Source of the DNA: Allobrachymonas sp.
Lineage (GTDB): Bacteria; Pseudomonadota; Gammaproteobacteria; Burkholderiales; Burkholderiaceae_C
DNA: 14,799 bases
Direction: 5' to 3'
Assembly (NCBI GenBank): GCA_012036375.1
Contig: JAAUOI010000038.1
Location: 1-14,799 of the forward strand
Numbering within the stretch: the stretch's first letter is position 1; the number at the start of each line of letters is the position of its first letter. The notes below the pieces were generated by a model. It was not told the DNA's origin and did not search any database. It saw nothing but the letters and a program-made list of their open reading frames with translations. Of this stretch, positions 7,043 to 14,136 are shown piece by piece. The translations under genes and the position numbers were made by a program.

Positions 7043-8257
7043 TTAGCGTGGATTGACCAAGCGGTCGCCGACCTTCACACCATCGTTGATTTGTAAGATC
7101 AGCGCATAAGAGACTTTGTCGAACGTGCGGAACACCATGGCCAAACCATTGCGTTCATCGGGCAGTTTGATTTGCTCGGGCTTGCCTTCTAAGCCACTGC
7201 GGTCTGTCATCGAGCGCCCGTCTTTGATGATCGCCAACACATGGCCGACTTCCAAGCCATCGGCCACGCCTTTGTTCAAACTAATCACATCGTTCTGACC
7301 AGCGCGAGCAACGTTGTTGCCGTACATGGCCATGACCCGCACACCCTCAATCGGGCGGCCAGGCGCGCGTGGCACATAGGTGGGGAATTCACGTCTTGGC
7401 TCAGGAAGCAAGCGGTCGCCAGCGCGCATTTCTTCTTTATTGGAGACGATGTCCAAGGTGGCTGGGATAAGTTCTTTGATAGGTTTGCCATCTTTATCTG
7501 TCACGTCGCGCACACTCTCGCCTCGCGCCAAATCCGCTGCGCCGAGGAACTGGGCTTCATAGGCGAGGATCGTGCCTGTCGTCGGGTCTCGCAAGGCAAC
7601 AGCGTTGCGATAAATGCGGTAGCGCACAGGAGAAGTTTTCTCGGTGGGCAAATCGCCAACTTTGCTGGTGCGGGCGTAGACGCGATCACCCTTGGCGAAA
7701 AGCACACGCTCATTGTCTGCGCCGATCAAGCGCGGTGCGCTGGCATGTGCGGCTTCATCTACCAGCACAGGCTCGGCCAAAAAGGGTTCGAGCAAATTGC
7801 CAGGCAGGGTGGGAATAGCAGCATCTGCCAATGTTTCATAACGTGTGCGCGGCGATACTTTCACCGTCAGCAGCTCGCCCGCCCCGCCACGCGCGCGCAA
7901 AATCGCACGCCCAGAGCTTTTATCGAGCACCAACACTTGGCCAGGAAAAATGCGATGTGGGTTGCGAATATCGTTCAGATTCATACCCCACAGCTCGGGC
8001 CAGCGCCAAGGCTGCTTCAGATACAAGCCAGAGATCGCCCACAGTGTGTCGCCGCTTTTCACGGTGTAGCTGTCGGGCGCATTGGCGGCCAACTCATCAA
8101 GTGCTACGCCGCCTTGCGCCACGCGCTGAGCGGTGGCTTTTTGCGCAGGCGTGGTGACGTTTTGCGCAAACGCGGTATGACTTAGGCCGCCAAGGCTGCT
8201 TGCAAAGAGGCCAGCGACCATCAAAAGCTGCTGAAGATGTGATTTGGGCTGCTTCAT
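7043..8257 (-). CDS. Exported LysM peptidoglycan-binding protein
   Basis: This 404-residue protein begins with a Sec signal peptide: MKQPKSHLQQ, a hydrophobic stretch, and a likely cleavage after AFA at residue 31. A single LysM domain at about 63-112 (YTVKSGDTLWAISGLYLKQP, then WRWPELWGMN and IFPGQVLVL) should bind peptidoglycan in the periplasm. The remaining 290 residues have no catalytic motif I recognise. Proteins of this kind sit next to dprA in many betaproteobacteria, but their exact role is not known to me; envelope maintenance is the reasonable inference. It is the first gene of a minus-strand pair with dprA, whose start is 19 bases downstream, and is divergent from def. A GGTGGG stretch lies upstream of the chosen ATG. 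Confidence 0.9.
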   Translation of the reverse strand: MKQPKSHLQQLLMVAGLFASSLGGLSHTAFAQNVTTPAQKATAQRVAQGGVALDELAANAPDSYTVKSGDTLWAISGLYLKQPWRWPELWGMNLNDIRNPHRIFPGQVLVLDKSSGRAILRARGGAGELLTVKVSPRTRYETLADAAIPTLPGNLLEPFLAEPVLVDEAAHASAPRLIGADNERVLFAKGDRVYARTSKVGDLPTEKTSPVRYRIYRNAVALRDPTTGTILAYEAQFLGAADLARGESVRDVTDKDGKPIKELIPATLDIVSNKEEMRAGDRLLPEPRREFPTYVPRAPGRPIEGVRVMAMYGNNVARAGQNDVISLNKGVADGLEVGHVLAIIKDGRSMTDRSGLEGKPEQIKLPDERNGLAMVFRTFDKVSYALILQINDGVKVGDRLVNPR

Positions 8258-8462
8258 GCGTGTTTTCCCACCAAGTTGAAACTAGAAATTACTATCAATT
8301 TTGATCTTAACCTATTGATTTGGCAAGATTTCTTGCTTTTTTCTGCGATACGTAGGCAGCCGCAGGCCCGAAATATTGCGAAAATACGTCATTTCCAGCA
8401 AACCCAGCTTCAATTTGTCGCTGAAATTTGCCTTCCGACTTCGCTTCAAAACCCTCTGCACC
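8258..8462. promoter_or_regulatory. Divergent intergenic region between the LysM gene and def
   Basis: This 205-base stretch is clearly more AT-rich than its neighbours and must carry the promoters for the lysM-dprA and def-fmt-azlCD transcripts. I could not place -35/-10 boxes with confidence. A small hairpin with a T-tail at 8323-8342 is listed separately. An open frame continues upstream of def to 8376, but it lacks deformylase-like sequence, so I treat it as leader. Confidence 0.5.
8323..8342 (+). terminator. Small hairpin with T-tail in the def leader, possible attenuator
   Basis: GCAAGA (8323-8328) and TCTTGC (8331-8336) are perfect inverted arms, in practice five pairs with a four-base loop, followed directly by six T (8337-8342). 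It lies 120 bases upstream of def, pointing toward it. The stem is short and only moderately GC-rich, so termination would be weak; an attenuator or chance are both possible. Confidence 0.3.
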
Positions 8463-8999
8463 ATGTCATCCCCTCAAATTTTGCCCATCTTGCACTATCC
8501 TGACCCGCGCCTGCACAAGGTGGCCAAGCCGGTGGATTTGGCCGCAGGCGTGCCCAAGCACATCCAAGCGCTGATTGCCAACATGCTGACCACCATGTAT
8601 GACGCGCAGGGCATCGGTTTGGCCGCCACGCAGGTGGATGTGCATGAGCGCCTGATCGTGATTGATGTGAGCGAAGAGCGCAACGCGCCGATTGTGCTCA
8701 TCAACCCCAACGTCACTTGGGCGAGCGCTGAGAAGCAAAAGGGTGATGAAGGCTGCCTGTCTGTGCCCGGCATTTACGATGGCGTGGAGCGCAGCACATC
8801 CGTGAAGGTCAGCGCTGCGGATGAGCATGGCCAAGTGCGCGAAATTTCAGCCGACGGTTTGCTCGCTGTGTGCATGCAGCACGAGATGGATCATTTGATG
8901 GGCAAGGTGTTTGTGGAATACCTCTCGCCACTCAAGCGCACGCGCATTAAAAGCAAAATGGCCAAGCTGGAGCGCGAAGAATCGTCTTCGCGCAAATAA
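8463..8999 (+). CDS. def: Peptide deformylase
   Basis: The enzyme removes the formyl group from the N-terminal methionine of new proteins, using a bound metal ion (usually iron). The 178-residue product carries all three family motifs: GIGLAATQV (GxGLAAxQ), EGCLSVPG with the metal-binding cysteine, and [10 protein letters not shown] (HExxH-type, here HEMDH). I chose the ATG at 8463 because [20 protein letters not shown] is the typical N-terminus; the in-frame start at 8376 would add 29 residues without family character. The stop lies 19 bases before fmt. Formyl removal and formyl addition (fmt) are the usual operon pair. Confidence 0.97.
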   Translation: MSSPQILPILHYPDPRLHKVAKPVDLAAGVPKHIQALIANMLTTMYDAQGIGLAATQVDVHERLIVIDVSEERNAPIVLINPNVTWASAEKQKGDEGCLSVPGIYDGVERSTSVKVSAADEHGQVREISADGLLAVCMQHEMDHLMGKVFVEYLSPLKRTRIKSKMAKLEREESSSRK

Positions 9000-9018
9000 C
9001 ACCGATCAGGTCATCCCA

Positions 9019-10011
9019 ATGAAAGTGATCTTCGCGGGCACGCCCGAGTTCGCGCGTGTGGCGCTAGCAAGCTTGCATCGTGCAGGCTTTCAAATTGCTT
9101 TGGTACTGACGCAACCTGATCGCCCCGCTGGCCGTGGCATGAAGCTACAAGCCTCTGCCGTGAAACAGTTTGCCTTAGAGCATGGCATGCAGGTGGCGCA
9201 GCCGCGCAGCTTGCGGCTAGATGGCAAATATCCTGAAGATGCAGCGGCTGCCAAAGCCGCGATTGACGTTGCGCAAGCTGATGTCATGATCGTGGCAGCT
9301 TATGGGTTGATCTTGCCGCGGTGGGTGCTGGATACACCGCGCTTGGGGTGTTTGAATATTCACGCTAGCTTGCTGCCACGCTGGCGCGGCGCAGCGCCGA
9401 TTCACCGCGCGATAGAAGCCGGCGATGACGAGACGGGCATCACCATCATGCAGATGGATACAGGCCTCGATACCGGCGGCATGCTGATCGTAGAAAAACT
9501 GCCCATTAACGCGGACGACACGACACCAACTTTGCACGATAAGCTCGCAGTACTCGGCGGCCGCATGATCGTCGAGGCGCTGGAAATTGCAGCCTGCGGC
9601 AGCCTCACGCGTACGCCGCAACCCGCGCAAGGCATCACCTATGCTGCAAAAATCGACAAGTCTGAGAGCGCAGTGAATTGGCAAACCAGTGCCGAGCAAA
9701 TCGAACGCCGCCTCCGGGCTTTTGCCCCTTCGCCCGGATGCACAGCTAGGCTGCGCGGCGAAACGATCAAGCTCTGCGCAGCGCAAGTCATTTCTTCTGA
9801 TTGCTATGAAAAATATAGCAATCAGCGCAGCATTCATGCCGGCGAAGGCTCGATTTTGCTTATAAATGAGCAAGGCATAGACGTCCTCTGCGGCCAACAC
9901 AGCATCTTGCGTATCACCGAACTGCAACGCGCCGGCGGCAAGCGCATGAATGCTGGAGAATTCTTGCGTGGGTTTGAAATTGAAGTGGGCGAGCGATTTG
10001 AATCCATCTGA
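9019..10011 (+). CDS. fmt: Methionyl-tRNA formyltransferase, carrying an in-frame repeat
   Basis: The enzyme formylates Met-tRNA(fMet) with 10-formyl-tetrahydrofolate for translation initiation. The product has 330 residues, against 315 in E. coli. The N-terminal catalytic domain opens with [16 protein letters not shown] and holds the family signature [20 protein letters not shown], with the catalytic Asn and His, and [13 protein letters not shown] with the catalytic Asp. The C-terminal tRNA-binding beta-barrel domain starts near residue 215 ([14 protein letters not shown]). Within it, residues of about 261-283 come from the interspersed repeat. Relative to my memory of the E. coli protein this makes a loop roughly ten residues longer before the GIDV strand. 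The start was set at the family N-terminus, 19 bases after def; an upstream in-frame ATG at 8911 lies inside def and was rejected. Confidence 0.96.
   Translation: MKVIFAGTPEFARVALASLHRAGFQIALVLTQPDRPAGRGMKLQASAVKQFALEHGMQVAQPRSLRLDGKYPEDAAAAKAAIDVAQADVMIVAAYGLILPRWVLDTPRLGCLNIHASLLPRWRGAAPIHRAIEAGDDETGITIMQMDTGLDTGGMLIVEKLPINADDTTPTLHDKLAVLGGRMIVEALEIAACGSLTRTPQPAQGITYAAKIDKSESAVNWQTSAEQIERRLRAFAPSPGCTARLRGETIKLCAAQVISSDCYEKYSNQRSIHAGEGSILLINEQGIDVLCGQHSILRITELQRAGGKRMNAGEFLRGFEIEVGERFESI
9801..9867 (+). repeat. Short interspersed repeat, copy C, inside fmt
   Basis: This copy has the best left hairpin of the four: TTGCTAT and ATAGCAA are perfect arms around GAAAAAT. It continues with AGCGCAG, ATGCCGGCGA and CGATTTTGCTTA. 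The left half matches the azlC copy well and the right half resembles the intergenic copy (GATTT, then a TAAA end). It is in sense orientation and free of stops in the fmt frame, but that frame differs from the one used in dprA and azlC, so the peptide ([16 protein letters not shown]) is unrelated to theirs. Confidence 0.75.
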
Positions 10012-10839
10012 TCAGCCAGCGCAGTTGCGCCAGACTGTGGCCGCTCAAGAGCCTGTTTGGCGACAACCGGAATTTCTGCAAGGTGCTAAAGACATGAGCC
10101 ATGTGGCACCGGGCATTGCCGCTTGGGGCTTGATGACGGGCGTGGCAATGATGAAGTCGGGCCTCTCGCTCGTTGAAAGCCTGGCGATGGCGCTCTTGGT
10201 GTTTGCGGGTAGCTCGCAGCTGGCTGCCATGCCTTTGATTGTGGCGGTGCACCGATTGGGGTGATTTTGGCCACGGCGTTTTGCGTGAATCTGCGCTTTG
10301 TGGTGTTCAGTCTGCACCTGCGGCCGTACATGATGCACTTGCCGCTGTGGCGCAGGCTGCTTGGCGGCTATCTCACGGCGGATTTGACCTATGTGCTCTT
10401 CACACAACGCTTTCCCAAGCCGGTGAGTGTTGGAGAAAATGCTATGAATACAATAGCACTCGGCGCAGATTCTATGCCGGCGAGTGCCGCAAAAGACTTA
10501 AAAAACCTGCTGCTGGAACGAGATCGGCAGCAGGCTTATTTGCTGGGCAATAGCTTGGTCAATTGGGGAAGTTGGGTCTTGCCTTGCGTGGCGGGGGTGC
10601 TGCTGGCGGGCATCATTCCTGAGCGCTGGGGTTTGGGTTTTGCGGGGATTTTGGCGCTGATTGGAATTACCTGTTCGCTGGCCAGCAGCCGGCTGCGGGT
10701 GGTCTCGGCCTTGATCGCGGGCGCAGCGGGCGTGGCGGCGTTTGCGCTGCCGCTGCGCCTGAATATTTTGGTGGCGATTGCGGTGGCTGTGGTGGTGTGC
10801 TTGTCGCTGCGTGGTTTGAAAGCGCAGGTGCGCACATGA
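9998..10839 (+). CDS. azlC: AzlC-family branched-chain amino-acid exporter subunit, one frameshift, in-frame repeat
   Basis: AzlC is the large membrane subunit of a two-part exporter for branched-chain amino acids. The frame breaks once: frame 2 to about 10245, then frame 1 to the TGA at 10837-10839. Restoring one G (GGG instead of GG at 10246-10247) joins [10 protein letters not shown] to [18 protein letters not shown], the expected family sequence. The corrected length is about 280 residues; the family is usually about 230-250. Much of the excess is a repeat copy at about residues 146-170, in the loop between FTQRFPKP and [10 protein letters not shown]. The start is uncertain: TTG at 9998 (overlapping fmt by 14 bases) keeps the conserved [10 protein letters not shown] lead-in, GTG at 10037 is possible, and ATG at 10094 would cut that lead-in off. 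The stop overlaps azlD in ATGA. Confidence 0.88.
10433..10506 (+). repeat. Short interspersed repeat, copy B, inside azlC
   Basis: The copy begins with a perfect TGCTAT/ATAGCA hairpin around GAATACA, followed by CTCGGCGCAGATTCTATGCC, then GGCGAGTGCC and a CTTAAAAAAC end. It is in sense orientation, in frame and without stops. It encodes [13 protein letters not shown]...KDLKN, which matches 14 of 20 residues of the dprA copy. It sits in a loop between membrane segments. Confidence 0.85.
10506..10534 (-). other. Hairpin plus T-tract on the antisense strand inside azlC
   Basis: CCTGCTGC (10506-10513) and GCAGCAGG (10527-10534) are perfect eight-base arms with a 13-base loop. On the minus strand the stem is followed by the T-run of repeat copy B (the A-run at 10500-10505). 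The arrangement is the same as at 488-520, where the repeat's A-run ends a true minus-strand terminator. Here no minus-strand gene lies upstream, so any function would be on antisense transcripts, and chance is possible. Confidence 0.35.
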
Positions 10840-11174
10840 ATGCCTCTACCGATGTGTGGACGCTCGTGACCATCCTAGGCCTGGCCTGCGTCACCGTCAT
10901 TACGCGCAGCTTCTTTTTCATCAGCCGCAAGCCATTCAAGCTGCCGGCTTGGGCAGAGCTGGGGCTGCAATACGCGCCAATTGCCGCGCTCTCTGCCGTG
11001 ATCGTGCCGGAGATCATCATGATGCAAGGCGAGCTGATCAGCACACTCAAAGATGCGCGGATTTATGGTGCATTGGCGGGCGCGGCGGTGTTTTATTGGC
11101 GGCGCAATACCTTGGCCTGTATTGCAGCGGGGATGGCGGTGTATTTGCCGCTGCGATTGGTGCTGGGGTGGTAG
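10836..11174 (+). CDS. azlD: AzlD-family small subunit of the branched-chain amino-acid exporter
   Basis: This 112-residue, strongly hydrophobic protein is the small partner of AzlC. It shows three to four membrane segments and the family-typical lead TLVTILGLACVTVITRSFFF, with a conserved Arg-hydrophobic stretch, followed by WAELGLQYAPIAALSAVIVP and YWRRNTLACIAAGMAVY near the end. The ATG at 10836 overlaps the azlC TGA (ATGA), the usual sign of translational coupling, and was preferred to an upstream in-frame start at 10797 inside azlC. It closes the def-fmt-azlC-azlD run. Specific substrates are known only for a few members, so branched-chain amino acids are inferred from the family. Confidence 0.92.
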   Translation: MNASTDVWTLVTILGLACVTVITRSFFFISRKPFKLPAWAELGLQYAPIAALSAVIVPEIIMMQGELISTLKDARIYGALAGAAVFYWRRNTLACIAAGMAVYLPLRLVLGW

Positions 11175-11250
11175 AGCAGCAGAAGATGGTCTGTCATCAA
11201 GTTTACATCTTGCATCAATACGATAAGTGTTTAAGCAAAAGGCTCTGCAC

Positions 11251-11949
11251 ATGTCATTGGTTAAAACGGAAAAAGGCCGTAACGCAATGCTGAATCGCGA
11301 TCTAAGTCTGACGCAACGTGAAAGACAAATCTTGGTGCTGTCTAATGGAAAACGCGGACGCTCCGAAATTCGTGCAATGTTCAAGGCCGACATCACTGAT
11401 GATTTCAAGCGTTTGTTTGCATTGAATCTCCTTATTGACATCAGCAAAGAAGCGATCAATTCGGAAAATATGAGCGCTACAGGTACATTTCGTACCAGCG
11501 CGGTCAACAACTTTCCTTTCTCAACAGAATACCGCGAAACCACGGGTTTCGGAGCGCTCGCCTTGGCCGACTCTCGCCCCATGTTTCAGCGTTCGCAGCC
11601 ACAATCCGCCCCCGCGCCCATGGCTACTCCTGCGGCGCAAAGGCCGAAACCTGTTGCATCCGGCACACCCACAACGCGCCGCTCGATGGCAGCGGCCAAG
11701 ATGTACATGATCGATATTTTGCAACGCATGCGCGATATGGATTCACCGGCATTTGCAGTCGCTATTCAAACGAGTACCGATGAGGCCGATCTCGCGCGAA
11801 ATCTAGTCAACGCCATTCGCTTTATTTACCGCAAATCTGGCGGAACCTTTGGCGCACGCGTGTTTGAGAAACTCTATGAAACGCTACCCGAAATGTATCT
11901 GTTTGAAATGGAGCATTTGGCTGTTGAGCTGGCTGAGTCGCCGCAGTGA
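11251..11949 (+). CDS. Conserved protein of unknown function
   Basis: This soluble protein of 232 residues has no signal peptide or membrane segment. Residues 4-65 (KTEKGRNAML, LTQRERQILVLSNGKRGRSE, then DDFKRLFALNLLID) resemble the N-terminus of a betaproteobacterial family of uncharacterised proteins that I recall with a KT.KG...R..GL...R..L...GKR pattern; a small helical, possibly winged-helix fold is likely. Residues of about 110-145 are a Pro/Ala/Gln/Thr-rich linker. The last 85 residues are predicted helical with charged faces. I chose the ATG at 11251 because AAAAGG lies eight bases upstream; a GTG at 11227 is possible. It stands alone after azlD with a 76-base gap and is convergent with the dehydrogenase gene. 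I cannot assign a function. Confidence 0.75.
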   Translation: MSLVKTEKGRNAMLNRDLSLTQRERQILVLSNGKRGRSEIRAMFKADITDDFKRLFALNLLIDISKEAINSENMSATGTFRTSAVNNFPFSTEYRETTGFGALALADSRPMFQRSQPQSAPAPMATPAAQRPKPVASGTPTTRRSMAAAKMYMIDILQRMRDMDSPAFAVAIQTSTDEADLARNLVNAIRFIYRKSGGTFGARVFEKLYETLPEMYLFEMEHLAVELAESPQ

Positions 11950-11973
11950 GACCGGCAATTGATTCAAGCCGAT

Positions 11974-12879
11974 TTATTGCAGACGCTTGATCAAGCTCGA
12001 CGTATCCCAGCGCTGGCCGCCCATGCTTTGCACATCAGCATAGAACTGATCGACGAGTGCCGTGACGGGCAGTTTTGCCCCGTTGCGTTTGGCTTCATCG
12101 AGCACGAGGCCTAAATCTTTGCGCATCCAATCGACGGCAAAGCCAAAATCGAATTTGTCAGCCACCATGGTTTTGCCGCGATTGTCCATTTGCCAGCTCT
12201 GCGCAGCGCCTTTGCCGATCACATCCAGCACGAGATTCACATCCAGCCCGGCTTTGCCGCCAAACGCAATCGCCTCCGATAAGCCTTGCACCAAGCCTGC
12301 AATCGCAATTTGATTGACCATTTTGGTGAGCTGCCCTGCGCCGGCCTCACCCATGCGCGTGAAGGCTTTAGAAAATGCCATTCCGGCGGGCTTGGCGGCA
12401 TCAAACGCTTCCTTGTCGCCGCCGCACATCACGGTGAGCATGCCGTTTTGCGCGCCGGCCTGCCCGCCAGAGACGGGCGCATCGACAAAATGCAAACCCT
12501 TGGCTTGCGCTACGGCATACAGCTCACGCGCGATCGTTGCTGAAGCGGTGGTGTGATCGACAAAAATCGCGCCCGGTTTCATCCCTGCGAAAGCACCCGC
12601 TTCGCCCAGCACCACGCTGCGCAAATCATCATCATTGCCTGCGCAGCAGAACACGAGGTCTGCCTCTTTGACCGCCTCTTGCGGCGTTAAACCACGTTTT
12701 GCCCCAGCAAATTCTGCGCAGAATGCTTCGCTTTTTGCAGCGCTTCGGTTATAGACGGTGACGTGATGCCCCGCTTTCAGCAAATGCCCCGCCATGGGAT
12801 AACCCATCACGCCCAGGCAGAGAAAGGTGACCTTTTGAGAAGGCGCTGATTCGTAGGTTTTTGCGTTGATGGAAGACAT
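11974..12879 (-). CDS. NAD(P)-dependent oxidoreductase of the 3-hydroxyisobutyrate dehydrogenase family
   Basis: This is a beta-hydroxyacid dehydrogenase of about 301 residues (3-hydroxyisobutyrate, tartronate semialdehyde or related substrates). The N-terminal Rossmann domain starts at about residue 16 with VTFLCLGVMGYPMAGHLL. The substrate-binding signature DAPVSGGQAGAQNGMLTVM is at about 135. The catalytic lysine motif GAGQLTKMVNQIAIAG follows and starts the helical C-terminal domain. The first glycine of the GxGxxG nucleotide motif is replaced by cysteine (CLGVMG), which is odd and could weaken cofactor binding or be a base error. The ATG at 12879 was preferred over an in-frame TTG at 12891. 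It lies 20 bases after pilU and is probably co-transcribed, although no functional link to pili is known. The precise substrate cannot be told from the sequence. Confidence 0.88.
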   Translation of the reverse strand: MSSINAKTYESAPSQKVTFLCLGVMGYPMAGHLLKAGHHVTVYNRSAAKSEAFCAEFAGAKRGLTPQEAVKEADLVFCCAGNDDDLRSVVLGEAGAFAGMKPGAIFVDHTTASATIARELYAVAQAKGLHFVDAPVSGGQAGAQNGMLTVMCGGDKEAFDAAKPAGMAFSKAFTRMGEAGAGQLTKMVNQIAIAGLVQGLSEAIAFGGKAGLDVNLVLDVIGKGAAQSWQMDNRGKTMVADKFDFGFAVDWMRKDLGLVLDEAKRNGAKLPVTALVDQFYADVQSMGGQRWDTSSLIKRLQ

Positions 12880-12899
12880 GAGAGTATTCAAAAGAGGAA

Positions 12900-14036
12900 T
12901 TAAACAATGGCAAACATTTCGGTGCCAGCGGCCAAATCTTGTGTTTTGGCGCGCTGAGAATTGAGCTTGATTTGCAGGCGCAGGTCGTTGACCGAATCGG
13001 CATTGCGCAGTGCGTCTTCAAAAGTGATTTGATTGGTTTCAAAGCCATCAAACAGCGCTTGGTCGAAGGTTTGCATGCCCAAATTGCGGCTCTTTTTCAT
13101 GATTTCTTTGATCTCGGCCACATCGCCCTTGAAGATCAAATCAGAAATGAGTGGCGTGTTGAGCATGATCTCCACTGCGGCAAAGCGCCCCTTACCGTCT
13201 TGCTTGGGCACCAAGCGCTGCGACACCAAGCCCTTGAGGTTGAGCGACAAATCCATGAGTAACTGCGCGCGGCGCTCTTCAGGGAAGAAGTTGATGATGC
13301 GATCCAAGGCTTGGTTGGCGCTGTTAGCGTGTAGCGTGGCCATGCAGAGGTGACCCGTTTCAGCGAATGCCACGGCATGCTCCATCGTCTCGCGGTCACG
13401 AATCTCACCCATCAAGATCACATCGGGCGCTTGGCGCAGGGTGTTCTTCAAGGCGGCTTCCCACGATTCGGTATCGAGGCCCACTTCACGCTGCGTCACC
13501 ACGCAATTCTTGTGCGGATGCACAAATTCCACCGGGTCTTCAATCGTGATGATGTGGCCGTAAGAATTTTCGTTGCGATGGTTGATCATCGCGGCCAGCG
13601 AAGTTGATTTGCCCGAGCCGGTGGCACCCACCAAAATCAGCAGCCCGCGCTTGGTCATCACCACTTCAGAGAGCACGGGCGGCAAGCCCAGTGATTCCAC
13701 CGTGGGCAGCGTTTGCGGAATCACCCGCAGCACCATGCCCACCTTGCCTTGCTGAATGAAGGCATTCACACGAAAGCGCCCCACGCCCGGCGGTGAGATG
13801 GCGAAATTGCATTCTTTGGTGCGCTCAAACTCAGCGGCTTGCTTGTCGTTCATGATCGAACGAGCGAGCGCCAAGGTATGCGCCGCAGATAGAGGCTGCG
13901 GCGAGACTTTGGCAATCTTTCCATCGACCTTGACGGCAGGCGGAAAGTCGCCCGTGAGAAACAAATCTGAGCCATTGCGGCTGACCATCAATTTCAGCAG
14001 GTCATTGATGAATTTCGATGCTTGGTCGCGTTCCAT
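12900..14036 (-). CDS. pilU: Type IV pilus retraction ATPase PilU
   Basis: PilU is a cytoplasmic hexameric ATPase that assists PilT in pilus retraction, which drives twitching and DNA uptake. The product has 378 residues, the usual PilU length. An N-terminal PAS-like domain (about 1-100, SRNGSDLFLTGDFPPAVKVD) precedes the RecA-like ATPase core: Walker A GATGSGKST near 138-146, Asp box TIEDPVEFVH, Walker B DVILMGEIRD and His box ETGHLCMATLHAN. The long C-terminal tail after the core (QITFEDALRNADSVNDL onward) is a PilU trait and separates it from PilT. AAAGGAGG (14043-14050 on the complementary strand) lies six bases before the ATG and fixes the start. It follows pilT with a 100-base gap that holds a large hairpin. 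With dprA nearby, natural competence is plausible. Confidence 0.95.
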   Translation of the reverse strand: MERDQASKFINDLLKLMVSRNGSDLFLTGDFPPAVKVDGKIAKVSPQPLSAAHTLALARSIMNDKQAAEFERTKECNFAISPPGVGRFRVNAFIQQGKVGMVLRVIPQTLPTVESLGLPPVLSEVVMTKRGLLILVGATGSGKSTSLAAMINHRNENSYGHIITIEDPVEFVHPHKNCVVTQREVGLDTESWEAALKNTLRQAPDVILMGEIRDRETMEHAVAFAETGHLCMATLHANSANQALDRIINFFPEERRAQLLMDLSLNLKGLVSQRLVPKQDGKGRFAAVEIMLNTPLISDLIFKGDVAEIKEIMKKSRNLGMQTFDQALFDGFETNQITFEDALRNADSVNDLRLQIKLNSQRAKTQDLAAGTEMFAIV

Positions 14037-14074
14037 GAAGCGCCTCCTTTCTTTAAGAGGAATACGTTTAAAAC

Positions 14075-14121
14075 AGCCGGACGCGAAATTCGCGAAAGTA
14101 GCGCAAAATTCGCGTCCGGCT
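14075..14121. terminator. Large inverted repeat between pilT and pilU
   Basis: AGCCGGACGCGAA (14075-14087) and TTCGCGTCCGGCT (14109-14121) are perfect 13-base arms with a 21-base spacer. The left arm can also fold as CGCGAA/TTCGCG (14082-14094), so alternative structures exist. A T-tract follows on the plus strand (TTTTGCATTTTT). On the minus strand, the direction of the pil genes, the tail is TGTTTT, weaker but usable. It may be a partial terminator that lowers pilU relative to pilT, or an mRNA-processing hairpin. Confidence 0.6.
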
Positions 14122-14136
14122 TTTGCATTTTTAAAT

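Noticed and set aside
7241..8185. 314-codon open frame on the plus strand
   Set aside because: It is antisense to the LysM protein, which has a signal peptide and a clear domain; the plus-strand frame shows no recognisable motif.
8376..8462. Longer N-terminus for def starting at 8376
   Set aside because: The added 29 residues do not resemble deformylase, and [17 protein letters not shown] is the typical start.
8911..9018. Longer N-terminus for fmt starting inside def
   Set aside because: [12 protein letters not shown] is the conserved first strand of the family; the upstream part only shadows the def sequence.
9217..9927. 236-codon open frame on the minus strand
   Set aside because: Antisense to fmt, including its catalytic signature; no motif of its own.
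421..10506. CRISPR array or tandem repeat explanation for the repeated segment
   Set aside because: The copies are thousands of bases apart, divergent and on both strands, with no regular spacing; they are dispersed elements.
10875..11582. 235-codon open frame on the minus strand
   Set aside because: Antisense to azlD and the N-terminal half of the unknown gene; Arg/Ser-rich with no domain.
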